A stretch of 64,000 nucleotides of DNA, from contig NC_063153.1 of assembly GCF_020921035.1 (NCBI RefSeq), positions 14,508,001 through 14,572,000 on the forward strand. The letters are read 5' to 3'. Each line of letters opens with the position of its first letter. Position 1 is the first letter of the stretch. The translations under genes were made by a program, and so were the position numbers. Under the pieces are notes generated by a model. The model worked only from the letters and a program-made list of their open reading frames with translations. It searched no databases and was not told the DNA's origin. Positions 48,495 through 59,814 of this stretch are shown here, in pieces. Source of the DNA: Rhodamnia argentea. Lineage: Eukaryota > Streptophyta > Magnoliopsida > Myrtales > Myrtaceae.

Positions 48495-51400
48495 ATGGAG
48501 CTCTCTTCTCCCTTCACCAATCCACCCACCACCAAGCCTTTCTCTTTCTCGTCCTCCGTCTCTCCGTTCCCGATCCAAATCCGCCTCAAGAATCCCAGGA
48601 AGAAGCTCCCCGCTTCGCAGAGCCGCTCCATTTCCGCAGTCGCCGTCGGCCCGAGACAAGAACCCCCCAGGAACAGCCCCCAAAGGCTCCTCAAGGAGCT
48701 CGCGGAGCGCAAGCGAGCCACTTCGCCGAAGAAGAAGGTGCCTCCGAAGAGGTTCATCCTGAAACCCCCTCTAGACGACAAGAAGCTAGCCGACAGGTTC
48801 TTGAACAGCCCTCAGTTATCCCTCAAATCGTTTCCCCTGTTGAGCTCCTGCTTGCCCTCTTCCAAGTTGAACAATGCCGACAAGACTTGGATCGACGAGT
48901 ACTTGCTGGAGGCGAAGCAGGCTCTCGGGTACCCTCTGGAGCCGTCGGACAGTTTCGGGGACGACAACCCGGCGAAGCAGTTTGATTCACTGTTGTACTT
49001 GGCCTTCCAGCACCCGTCGTGCGAGCGGACGAATGCCCGGCACGTGAGGTCGGGGCATTCGAGGTTGTTGTTCTTGGGGCAATATGTGCTGGAATTGGCG
49101 CTCGCGGAGTACTTTTTGCAGCGGTATCCAAGGGAGTCCCCGGCGCCGATGAGGGAGAGGGTGTTTGGATTGATTGGGAAGAGGAACTTGCCGAAATGGA
49201 TTAAAGCTGCTAGCTTGCAGAATTTGGTATTCCCATATGATGATATGGATAAGCTGACTAGGAAGGACAAGGAACCGCCTGTTAAGTAAGTTGTTTTGGT
49301 ACTTTGGCTCTAGTTTATAGTTAGTCTGAGGTTGGATTTTTCTTATGTACTTTTGGAATGCTAGAGCACTGATGATTGGTAAATCAACTTTTGAATGCTG
49401 AATTCTGAGCAATTACTATCGTGATGGGTATGATTTTATAATGGGAGAGCTTTCATTTTCACTTTGTCCTGGTTGTGAGTGAAATTTTGGTGAGGTTGTG
49501 CTTTTGTGCTGAGCATAATGCTATCATGTTCAAACATATAGCGACAATTGATGGATTGGAAAGGAAACAGATGTGAAATCGGACTTTAAGCATGTGCAAG
49601 GTTAAGCAAATGGGTTGTGGCTGGAGCATTTGAAAACTTTCAGAAAATGCTGAAGGTGTGAGTTGAAAGTGCTTCAATTTTCAGAATGTTCTCACTGGGC
49701 TCTCAATAGTGGGAAGATGGTGAATTGGTGTTGATTGAATGTCATTAGCATCATCTGGTGGGAACCTTGATAGACGCAGAAAAATGAACAAGGCGAAACT
49801 GATTGGAATGTGTTGTTTATTATGATATAAGAATGACAGTTGTCTTCTGATGTATATCCTTCTTCCACATAGGATTGATCGATTGTCAGGAGAAGAATTG
49901 ATGTGATTTATAATTTTTCACTAATCAATGAAAAGCTCATGCTGTCTATGAATTATCAAAACTTCATGCGCCGTGGATTTATGTTTTTTTATCCATTAGA
50001 GTTTTATGAGCTTTTGTGGCATATTACCTACCTAAATATCTTGCCGCAAAAATTATTCACCTTCAGAAATGAGTACTGCGGATTCTTTGTTTTACTTAGT
50101 GAACATCCTCTTTCATTTCACTAATACATATATGCCATATAGGTCGGTTTTTTGGGCTCTTTTTGGGGCAATATACCTGTGCTTTGGGATGCCAGAAGTA
50201 TATCGCGTTCTTTTTGAAGTATTCGGAATGGATCCTGATTCTGAGGATTGCCAGCCAAAACTAAGGAGGCAACTTGAGGATGTTGATTATGTATCTGTTG
50301 AATTTGAGACCAAAATGCTCAGCTGGCAAGATGTTGCTGTCTACAAGGCAAGTAATTTTCTGCTTTCCTCTTCGTACTTAGCATATAGTAGTTTGTGGCC
50401 CTTAAAAAAAAAAAAAAAAAAAGAAATGGCCAGGAAGAGAACTTGGGAAGCAAATAATTCGTCATGCTCCAGAAGGTCGAAATTGTTTCATTATATCAAT
50501 AAGCAATCGGAAACTTTCATGAACACTCGTCCACAGTCATTTGTTCTCTCACAACTGGTACTCTCAATCGGGGAGTAAATAAAATCAATGGGAAATGATT
50601 TCAGATCAAACCCGGAAGACACTTTTAACTAAGAGGAGGTGGTGAAGTCTAGTTGACAGGTCAATGTGCGTTCATGTACTAGGTCATTATGTTGCACTTG
50701 GATAGCAAGTTTAGAGAATTGTTGTTTCATCCTTGTGAGAGTTCCGGATACACTTTTACTTGCAGCCTCCAGAAGATGCACTCTTCGCACATCCGAGGCT
50801 TTTTAGGGCTTGCGTGCCGCCGGGAATGCATCGATTCCGTGGAAACATATGGGACTATGACAGCAGACCGAAAGTTATGCAAGCTCTGGGGTATCCCTTA
50901 AACATGACAGATAGGATACCTGACATTACCGAAGCCAGAAATATTGAACTTGGACTTGGGCTACAGGTACTACTTCTTTGATCCTCTTTTAATCAAGCTT
51001 TATGTGGTAATAGAGAAATCACCATATTCTGCAACATGCCTCTAATTTAAGTACATAAGCTTTCAATGACATGGGGTCCTCGCTTTAGTAAAGAAAGAAT
51101 ATCCTTGGAATTGCTCGACATACCCTTTATTTGTTTATTTCTGTTTTGGGGTTAAGACACTACTGGCTTCTTTGTTGGACAGGTTGGCAATCTTTAGATT
51201 AATGTGAACTCTGAATTTGAGCTAAAAATTGTGGAACTAAAAGTAAGCACTCCAGTTCGTGAATGTTTCACGTCTTTCATTTAATATGACAAGATTTCGC
51301 ATTTGCTTCGACGCTACAGGAATTATTATGTGCACATCATTAGCTTCATCATGTTGTGTATTTGACTAAAATTGTCAAGGTCAAATTTGAATGGTCTGGT

Positions 51401-52297
51401 GTGGCTTCCTGAACCACTGTTTCTCCTGTCCTTCCCATGCAGCTATGTTTCTTACACCCATCAAAATACAAGTTTGATCATCCTCGATTCTGTTACGAGA
51501 GGTTGGAGTATGTCGGCCAAAAGATCCAGGTAAATGTCTCTCTTGCATCGGTTACAGTAGAAGATGTTTGGTTGCTCAAAGATATTGCTTTGTGATGATT
51601 TATGGAAAAGTACCCGGTTCCTTCATTCGAATTTGATACTAAAATGAAACGGCAAGCAAGAGCAGTATATAGTAAAGGATGAAAAGAAAGAAACAATTCC
51701 TGAAGTTGATGTTTCCATTGACTTCAAATGTGTACAATTAATGCGGCCCTGTCGATTTAAGAGGTCGGAATCCAAAACTGCTTGTTCCACAAGCAATTAC
51801 TAAAGTTTAGATCATTGAGATAACTTGTCATCATATGTCCTAGAACTTACATAGATATTAAGTCTGTTTATCCAAAGGATGAAGAAATAGGTGGGGCTTG
51901 CTCATAGAAATTTTTTTTAGTTCGATCCCAAAGCGCATTATCGATGTCCTTCTAATTTCCCTGTGCTGACTTGAAGGATCTGGTGATGGCGGAGAGGTTG
52001 CTGATGAAGCACCTAGATGCGCCCGGGAAATGGCTGCAAGAGAGGCACCGGCGTCTCCTCATGAACAAGTTCTGCGGGAGGTACTTGAGGGACAAGCATC
52101 TCCATCACTCAATCATCTACTCCGAACAAGTTCAGGACTCGTACGAGCACAACCGACGGTTACGGAACCCGGCCACGACGGCCGTGCAACAAGCGATTCA
52201 CGGGCTCTCGTACACGGTGTACGGGAAGTCGGACGTAAGGCGACTCATGTTTGGTGTTTTCGACTTTGAGCAAATCCAGCCTAAAGCTGTCGTTTAA
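48495..52297 (+). CDS. RNC1: RNase III-domain chloroplast intron-splicing factor RNC1
   Basis: Exons 48495-49285, 50143-50347, 50766-50966, 51443-51529 and 51977-52297 give 534 aa, close to Arabidopsis At4g37510. The N-terminus is Ser/Pro-rich with basic residues (1-60), as in chloroplast transit peptides. Two RNase III-like domains follow (about 160-260 and 390-510). In both signatures the catalytic Asp is replaced by Gln: RLLFLGQYVLE (Q196) and ERLEYVGQKIQ (Q425). This fits the known role of RNC1: it binds and helps splice chloroplast group II introns without cutting RNA. Conserved stretches include NKFCGRYLRDK and NPATTAVQQAIHGLSYTVYG. Intron 2 is a GC-AG intron (AAG|GCAAGT at 50348). Intron 4 uses an unusual TTGAAG acceptor (51976). 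Confidence 0.95.
50402..50422 (+). repeat. Poly-A run in RNC1 intron 2
   Basis: A run of about 20 A, interrupted near its end by a G, about 55 bp after the GC donor. Confidence 0.8.
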
Positions 52298-52763
52298 AAC
52301 GATTTGACGAAATTGCAAGCTTCCAAAATAGTGAATAGAGTCATTTTGTGCCTTACAATATTCGAAATGCTTGCATCTAATACGAAATTGTAAATCATGG
52401 AAATAGTTGAACAGAGCTTCTAACGATTCGCAAATACGATTAGAAAGCTTGAAATCGGATGAAGTTTTGGCGAGCAACTTAGCGTCATGTGGAGAGATTC
52501 TCAGAATTACATCGCTTGCCATCAGCCGTTCGGGAGTCGCTGCTTTGGTCGTCGAGGAATTCGAAATGAGAAATGCAAACCGCGACGACATTCTACAACA
52601 AGTTAACATGAGAAGGATTCTTCAAAGGACGACATGATCGGCAGCCTCCAAATTCGATTTAGGATGAAAGAATGATCAGATTAAATGAATCGGCGATGAT
52701 TTCCGTTTACATCGAGAGATTAAAAAATGGGAGGAGCTACTACAAAGTGTTGGGGGATTCGAT
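52298..52763. other. Convergent 3' regions of RNC1 and the AG peptide
   Basis: The two genes end tail to tail, 466 bp apart. An antisense open frame (52160-52609) overlaps the last RNC1 exon but has no recognisable product. Nothing else is seen. Confidence 0.5.
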
Positions 52764-53057
52764 TCAGTGGATGATGTAGGTGAGCACCAGAGCTAAAAGC
52801 ATCAGCAAGTAGGCAACTCCCTGATCGATCGCCACTCCTACACAAGCACAAGTTCATTCCACAAGCTTCACCACCATTTCACATCACCAGAGAAAGAGAG
52901 AGGGGAGAGGGAGAGAGAGAGAGAGAGACGAACCGTCGCTAGAAGGAGCAGGCGCTGGGCTCTGTGCGACGCCGGCGGCGGAAGGCAAGACGAAGACCAT
53001 CAGGAACGAGAGCAGAGCGACGGCGGCGAAGCTCATCCTCAATCTCAACACCTCCAT
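52764..53057 (-). CDS. Arabinogalactan peptide (AGP16/20/22 type)
   Basis: Exons 53057-52934 and 52837-52764 give 65 aa. A signal peptide (MEVLRLRMSFAAVALLSF to about residue 31) is followed by the tiny mature peptide AQSPAPAPSSD, whose Ala-Pro and Ser-Pro dipeptides are sites for hydroxyproline and arabinogalactan. The rest, GVAIDQGVAYLLMLLALVLT plus YIIH, is a GPI-anchor signal, so the product is a glycopeptide on the outer face of the plasma membrane. The second ATG (53057) is chosen because it gives the standard N-terminus; an in-frame ATG at 53099 would add 14 charged residues. The 96-nt intron begins GTTCGT and runs straight into a CT repeat. An AT-rich AAATATATTT (53147-53156) may be the TATA region. 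Confidence 0.88.
52895..52929 (-). repeat. (CT)n microsatellite at the start of the AG-peptide intron
   Basis: On the gene strand it starts about five bases after the donor (52933) and fills much of the 96-nt intron. Confidence 0.85.
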
Positions 53058-53399
53058 CGTCGTCTCTACTCTCTCGCTCGCTAATCTCTCTCTCTGCAAG
53101 TGCTCGCCAAACTGATGTTTTGATCCAAGGGAGAGAGAGTCGGAAAATATATTTGGATTCTAAAGTTGTTGACCGTTGATGAGATGCCAGCTGTACGGGC
53201 AGCAAGCCGCCAGGTGGATTCGAGCTGTTATACCCCACTGAAGACAAAAAGTTCCTTAGGTCCGCTGCGAAGTGTTGAAAATTATTTAGGCATCCGTCGT
53301 CCAGTTGGACGGGGCAACATACCATGTATGCTTCGATGGATTGTCGCATAACTATATTTATCCTATGCCATTCAATTAACAATGAACCCATACAGTACA

Positions 53400-53600
53400 A
53401 CAGGAAAATTGTCCATAAAGTCCTAAACGTTTTTAATTGCTTCAATTTAATTCTAAACATTCCGAACGATCATCCAAATAATAGATGTATGACTGAATTG
53501 GCAAGTTTTCAAAAAATATATGACTAAATTGACAGTACTAAAAGGCTTAAGATTAAGTTGGCACAATTATAAGATTTATGACTGGATTATCAAAGTTTAG
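53400..53600. mobile_element. Small foldback element
   Basis: The left half reads CCATAAAGTCCTAAACG and CTTCAATTTAATTCTAAAC. The right half holds the inverse type (TATGACTGAATTGGCAAG, TATGACTAAATTGACAGT, TTATGACTGGATTATC). Same design as 47226-47650. Confidence 0.45.
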
Positions 53601-54000
53601 CATGTGCTCATGACTCTGCGTTAGGTACATCATACTCTGTTGATGCCGATTTTACACGGCCAATGTCGTCGGATATCGAGCGTGATTTATATTTGTATAA
53701 AATGAAAATTTCTCTCTCAAATGAAGGGAGATTCCCTGGCAACTCCCACGTGAATAGAAATGAGCTAATTCAAAATGGTTCTTCTTTTCCGCCGTTGGGG
53801 GGGCCCCTTTTCCTCGTGGGGAGGTTCTCTCGTCCAGATTCGTGGCGTTAAGAAATTCAAAAATTGAGGAGCCGTTATCTCCACCTCGACCGTTTGACTT
53901 GGTCCTGCCATGTTCGCTCCACGGTCGAGAGTATGACGTGTCAGGGTTTCTGAACCGATAATAATTAGATTCGTCAAATTGGTGAGCCGTCGGATCCAAA
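53601..54000. other. Intergenic DNA
   Basis: Apart from a G-run (53797-53804) and an A-run (53998-54012), nothing is recognisable. The overlapping open frames on both strands look like chance. Confidence 0.4.
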
Positions 54001-55845
54001 AAAAAAAAAAACCAGGTGAATCGAGTCGGGTTGCGTTTGGATCGGGTGAAAAATGGCCCGATCCAAATTAACTCATTTTGACTCATTTATATTCAATGCA
54101 AATCTAATTATCTGTACTCAACCCAACGTATATTGCTAAGATACTGCTTCCATATTTAACACGATCTAGGAAAAATTATTTCTCATAAAAATTATATCGC
54201 TAAAACACTCTAATGCGATACAAATCTAATGGACAATTTTTATAAAATTTTAAAAGGAAATTATGAAATTATACATGATTTTTTTTCCTTTTCTTTTTAT
54301 TTTTTCCTTTTCTTTTTCCTTCTAAGCCCGGCGAGGGTCACTGGCCGTGGACGAGGACCGGTCCTCTCCAGTTGCATCCCTCGCCCAACGGCCGAGCCTT
54401 CGCCGAACCTCTTAGAAGGAAAAAGGAAAAGAAAGATAGAATAAGAAATTATAAAATAAAATCAGAATTTTTGTAAAAATTATAAATTACACCAAACATC
54501 TCTAGCTCCACCGGTGAAGAACTATTTTTCATATGAGTTAGAAATGGATTAGTTATCAACTCATGTAAGACCCATTAAGTTATTTTTATTAGACAACCCA
54601 TTTATGACTCACTTAAACTTGTTTTTAAAACTTAAGGCAACACATTTTTAATGGCCTAATCCCCAAAAAAAAGCCTCTAACTTTAGCATCTGTCTCAATT
54701 ATCTCATATTTTTACTTTTGTCCTAATTCTACCTCCTAATACGAAAAAAAAAATCCCCAACTTTAGTACATGTCTCAATTATACCCATTTTTTTTTGTGT
54801 CATAAAAACCTCATAACTTTACTTTTGTCCCAATTCCACCATCGTCGCCCTTCCGTCCATAATCACTATTAGTTAATCCTATGTGGCTCGAATTTTCTCG
54901 CCGAACTAACTAATGAATTTTCGAAATACAAAAATAGCAAGTTTCCCGGACGACGAGATTTGGGATTGTTTGCCCAAATAATTATAGGGAAAAAGCCACC
55001 AAAAATCCTAAACTATGTCCGTTATGACACATTTATCCCAAACTTTTCTTTATGACACAAAAAACCCTTAACTTGTACACATGTGACACATTTACCTCAA
55101 ACTTGTGCTCGTGTGACACATTTACCCCAAACTTTTTGTTGTGACACTAAAAACTCCAAACTTATATTCGTGTGACACATTTACCTCAAAATTTTGAGGT
55201 AAATGTGTCACACGAATATAAGTTTAGGATTTTTTATGTCACAAAAAAATGTTTTGAGGTAAATATGTCACACGGGTATAAGTTTAGGATTTTCAATGTC
55301 ACAAAAAAAATTTTAGGGTAAATATGTCACACGAGTATAAGTTTGGGATTTTTGGTGTCACAAAAAAAAATTTAGGGTAAATGTGTCACAGTTGGCATAG
55401 TTTAGGGTTTTTGGTGATTTTTTCCCATAGTTATATATTCAAGTCTAGCCGTTCTTTGGGCTGTCGAGTATCAAGGACAATCCGAAACGCGCTATCTTGA
55501 GTGGCTCTGTACCTCCCGGCAATGTATAGGAGAAACAGACAACAAAAGAAAAATTATAGATTTTTTTCATATCAACTTTGCTTAGGTATAGTTCATTAAC
55601 AACGTGGTAATGCCACGTAGGATTAACTAATGGTGATTATGGACGGAAGGCTAACAGTGGTAAAATTAGAAAAAAAAAAGTTAAAGGTTTTTTATGAGAC
55701 AAAAAATAATTTTGGATATAATTGGGACATATGCCAAAGTTGGAGATTTTTTGGATATCAGGCAAGTAGAATTGAGACATCACCAAATATGATTTAAAAT
55801 ATGAGTTCTAGACCCATTTTTTCACCTCTAACAATAATTCAGTTC
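54001..55845. mobile_element. Composite of nested AT-rich elements
   Basis: The left border region has GGGTTGCGTTTGGATCGGGT words, and the right side ends TTTTTTCACCTCTA (55818-55833), the style of hAT-type MITE ends. Inside, a pyrimidine tract and GC-rich core (54270-54420) resembles the cores near 1373 and 47850. Inverted arms of another element lie at about 54690-54884 and 55612-55760 (CCATAATCACTATTAGTTAATCC against GGATTAACTAATGGTGATTATGG). A foldback at 54983-55431 sits between those arms. This shows at least three rounds of insertion. Confidence 0.5.
54983..55431. mobile_element. Foldback element with perfect central palindrome
   Basis: The ends TATAGGGAAAAAGCCACCAA and, inverted, TATGGGAAAAAATCACCAAA each continue AATCCTAAACTATG-like. 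The arms are built of CGTGTGACACATTTACC units in opposite orientation. The two halves meet in a perfect 62-bp palindrome (55161-55222) without a spacer. The units are the same as in 8305-9290. Confidence 0.65.
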
Positions 55846-56206
55846 CGATCATCGGTACATGTTTAGAATAACTTTCGGGTTCATTCCATATGAACTCCGT
55901 TCTCTCATATGACATTATGCTCGTCGCGTTGCCGAGTCCGTATCGGATTCGAGAAGATGTGATTATGTGAGCCTGGCAACTTCCTTGAAGCAACAATCTT
56001 TAGCAAGTGCTGGGGACTGGTGTGCCGGGATTCCCTCTTGCTAAGTCAAATCCTTAGGGCACTAAGCTTTTGAGAGATGCTACAGTTCACTGCTCACTCC
56101 TTTACATGTAGTTCGGTCCTCTGTTGCACAGGATGGAGGTTTTCAGGAGAACTCTGGTGTAGAGAGAGCTGTCACAAGAGCAGCTGAACACAAGCCCTTC
56201 TTCTCC

Positions 56207-56467
56207 ATGGCTCTTTCTATTTCCCCTGCGATCCGGGATCATTCTGCGATTGATTCTACGAACCAAAGGCCTTGTCTTAACGTGCGGTGTCGCCATATGG
56301 ACGCTCTTACGGCGTCGCCCTCTGTTTGCATTTACTTCTCGCGGAGGAAAAGCATAAAGTGGAGGGTGGTTTCAAAGGGAAATAGCCGACCTAATGAAAG
56401 CGAAAAGAAGGATAAGAAGAGAGAGCCGAGGACCATTTGCAAAGATCAGCCACTAGGAAAAATTTAG
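56207..56467 (+). CDS. Hypothetical open frame, 86 codons
   Basis: It starts MALSISPAIRDHSAIDSTNQ after a CTTCTCC context and is rich in Ser and Arg with a Lys-rich second half (SEKKDKKREP). The N-terminus could pass as an organelle transit peptide or a first exon, but I recognise no family and see no clear donor or downstream exon. It may be chance. Confidence 0.2.
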   Translation: MALSISPAIRDHSAIDSTNQRPCLNVRCRHMDALTASPSVCIYFSRRKSIKWRVVSKGNSRPNESEKKDKKREPRTICKDQPLGKI

Positions 56468-57992
56468 GGTGTGGACCTCATGGAGATGACTCATGACAAA
56501 GTTGAACAACCCCATTTCCTGCCATGTTCATCTGTCCTTCTTTTTGCATGAAAGAACAGCTGGAGAGCTTCATGAGCCTACCAGAAAGTGCATAAAAGGG
56601 CTCACTTCATCATAGACCAGAAATGGGAGACTAATGCACATATGGAAGACCGAAAAGGATGGATCAGATGTAATATTATACAGCAAAGCTGGAAGAAAAT
56701 AAGTGTGGAGGTGCTGCACAAAGTAGACAAAGCTCCTTCCTGTTGACTCATGGCACACTGTTTGAGTCTTGCAAGATCTTAATCAGAACAAGCACATTCA
56801 ATTCATTTAGTGGAGGCAAGTGTCAGCCTTTAGCTTTCAATGATTTTTCTTTTTGGGCTGCCACAATCAATGGATTTTTCAAATGGGTGTTTAGTAAACA
56901 AAGCAAAATGTCAGGAAGTGAGGAAAGTTCAGGGAAACAAGGCCTGTGAGGAGCTGATTTGGGGTCTCCCTGCTTCTACTAAACTCATTAGATGAAATGA
57001 ATTGACTAATCTAATTTCATCAATTCAAAGATGTGATGTGAGGCACTGCTTTTAGAAATTAAAGGCAACGACTTGACTTCATTGAACCCTCGTCCCTCAA
57101 AGGGGACTTCTTACTTTGTGGCGGGAACGGCTGCTCTTTCGGTATAGTTGAATGTAACACGGGAAAAAGCAGAGGCGTCGATCCCCGTGGAAATAGTCTA
57201 TGATCTGGAAATTTCCGAGAACAGAAGGTCCCGAGGGGACAGCGCAGCCGTTGGAAGAGTCGTAATTTGGACCGAAGAAGATACGCCGGCTAGAGGAATC
57301 GATGCGAGAACAGATTGTAAAACAGATTTCATCGGGTACTTTTGAGGAAAGGCATTGGCTTCATCATACTATCGTAGCAGTCACGGTATACATTTCGCCA
57401 ATTGGCTAGCGCTCACCCTTCGAGGATCGTCGCGTCGTTCTCAAGCGAGCGATGTGTGGACCATCATGCATGTGCACATACATACCCGAGAGTGGGGAAG
57501 AGAGCAAGAGAAGAAGTTATTTTCCGGATTGGAGTCTTTGTTTGATCTTAGCATGTGTCTTATATCCTGCATGCAGAAAGACAGGATCCTACACAAATTT
57601 TTGGGGAAATTGGCTTTTGTCGAATGCGTCGCTAACAAAATCAAGACTTGATTTTCCAGTTTTGAGTGAGTCAGCTGATGTAAATTCATGAGCAAACTTT
57701 GCTCATTGCATTTCTATGTTCAATTACATTGATTCATCTTGATACGTAAACTGAGGATATACCCGGGAGATTCAGATGAGTAGGCCCTAGCGAAATATAC
57801 ATCATGATAAAGAACAGCGAAATCTCGCATCTAACTTCGACTTAATCACCGCTCAGACCGCTTCCATAGAATTAAGACAGGAAAATTTCCCATCACCTGC
57901 TGAAAAATCTGAAGGTCCCTAGTTTTCTTTCTTTTCTTCTTGGGTTGATGACTTGACCAGTGAAGGTGACATCCGGAAAACATGAACTGTGT
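56468..57992. other. Intergenic spacer before MYB
   Basis: There are several short open frames on both strands (for example 56743-56949 and 57355-57651), none with a recognisable domain. I see no repeat or RNA gene. Confidence 0.4.
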
Positions 57993-59061
57993 TTAGTTGC
58001 TCTGATCTTGGAAGCCAAAGTCATTGAGCATACTATCCCAATCAAAGTCCAACGGGACTTGGTCCTGTTCGGAACCGCCGTTTGCAGACACCGAATAGTC
58101 GCTCTCCATCGCCACATCGGAATGACTCAAACCTTCTGGCGTGGACGCCCGTAGATGGCTAGAATCGGAAACTTCGGTGAGCCTTGCACGACGGAGAAGA
58201 CTCGGCTTCAAAGTGGGTGTTCCTGGATTGAAGCTCGTCTTGGAGAACCCTATGGAATTAACTGCATATTCCCGATTCTTCGTCTCAGGATCGATTGGGG
58301 CCGAGTTCCGTGTCTTGTCCTGATAATCAAAGTTACTTTGAGGCAATGTTTTCAGAGAATCCATTTGCTGCATTAGCTTCTTCTTCAGCTTGGTATTCCA
58401 GTAGTTCTTCACATCATTGTCCGTTCTTCCTTGCAACTTGGAAGCAATTACCGACCACCTGAGTCGACAGCAACCATTAGTGTTTCTACCGATTTTCGCA
58501 TAACTAAAATCTTGTGGACTTTTGTCGAAGCCTAATGAAATTAAAATAGTGTACGAAAGTTTCTGATTTTGCAATGAACTTTGTTAAAGCTTTGCCTGGT
58601 TCCTATGGTCAAGAAAAGATTGCATATAACGTCATCCTCCTCCTTGGTGAAACCTCCATGCTTTATGTCTGGCCTCAGGTAATTCAGCCACCTTAACCTG
58701 CAACTCTTTCCGCAGCGCTTGAGCCCTTCAACATCATCCAAAACGAAGAAGACCCCATTAATCATCCAGATGAAACAATCAAGTCCTTCAAGAGAAGACG
58801 GAAAAACGAGAACTTTTCACACAATCCTGACAGTCCTGAACTCCACTCAACCATGTTTCTTGCAGTTTCAAGTTGAAAGGAGTAATCAGGTAGAGAGAGA
58901 CACACAGAGAGAGATAGAGAGAGACCGGCTTTGCGAGGAAGAGCGATCCAATTGCCGCCTGGTCCGTACTCGCGTATGTAGTTCACGAGGGCGGCATCTT
59001 CTTCAGGTGACCAAGGCCCTCTCTTCACGTTAGCCTTGTCACAGCAAGGAGCTCTTACCAT
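57993..59061 (-). CDS. R2R3-MYB transcription factor, subgroup 14 (RAX/MYB36/MYB87 group)
   Basis: Exons on the minus strand: 59061-58926, 58725-58596, 58458-57993; 243 aa. The start [20 protein letters not shown] is the subgroup 14 N-terminus. R2 spans about 10-61 and R3 about 67-115 ([19 protein letters not shown], then [19 protein letters not shown]). The family includes RAX1-3 (axillary meristems), MYB36 and MYB68 (endodermis) and MYB87. The C-terminal half is acidic near the end ([16 protein letters not shown]), which suits transcriptional activation. An ATG ten codons further upstream in frame is rejected because it only adds [10 protein letters not shown]. Intron 1 begins GTCTCTCTCT; intron 2 has donor CAG|GCAAAG, so it must be GC-AG if spliced at the conserved site. 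TATATATA lies at 59167-59174. Confidence 0.9.
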
Positions 59062-59814
59062 GGCCGCCACTCGGTCAAACCAGACAAGCACTCAGGGACA
59101 GCAAAACAGCCAGCCAGACACAACTTCAAGTTGGTCAGAGAGCCGATCAACGAGCACTTGTGACTCTATATATAGAAGAATTGAGGCTGGATGAGAAAGT
59201 TTTGGACACACACACCTAGGCCTCATGACTGCGCAGTCTCTCTTTTACCAATCATAGCACTTGTCTTGATGCAACGTTTGCTTGCAGCTGCAATTTCTTG
59301 TGAACTTAAGCGAGAGAAGAGAGCCCGGTCAATGCGGATGCTTGTGAAGAAATGTCATTGCTTGCCTTTTGAGGTCATCTCGTGGAAATTTCTGATGAGC
59401 AAGTCGTCGAAGACCTAGTTCTTTGCACATTTAACCCTCTCATAAAAATTTGCGAAACCGGGCCTCTCAGCTTTTAACGCACATTGCTCTCGGTTGGCCT
59501 GAGACACAAGTGCAGTAATTGATGATTCGATTCCTGGATCCGGCTCAGGATACTCAGAGATACAAAAGCATAACTCGCGGATAATATGATAAACAGAATC
59601 GATCAGAATACCGGTAATACTGAAAATTTGTTTGAGATGTAGCACATGTGTCATGTTTGTATGATTTGTTTCGACTGATAGAGAGTTTAGCATATATCCG
59701 ATGGTGTCTACTTCAAAGCCGTCCCGACAGACGGTCCCTAGAAAAAAAAATTTCTTGGTTGTGCCGTGCTGTGCTGTGGTGAAGTACTCTTGTTTTATCC
59801 AGATGTCGTTTCTC
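59062..59814. other. MYB promoter region and unassigned DNA
   Basis: The TATA-like 59167-59174 belongs to the MYB promoter. A 146-codon minus-strand frame at 59415-59855 has no recognisable family and I do not call it. Confidence 0.4.

Noticed and set aside
48381-49412. Several 98-152 codon minus-strand frames opposite RNC1 exon 1
   Set aside because: Shadows of the long, GC-rich RNC1 first exon.
52939-53460. A 173-codon minus-strand frame overlapping the AG peptide
   Set aside because: Its downstream part overlaps AG-peptide exon 1 in another frame, and nothing in it is recognisable.
54983-55431. A CRISPR-like or satellite array of regularly spaced GTGACACATTT units
   Set aside because: The units are inverted about a centre and degenerate, fitting a foldback transposon. 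CRISPR arrays are not expected in a plant nuclear genome.
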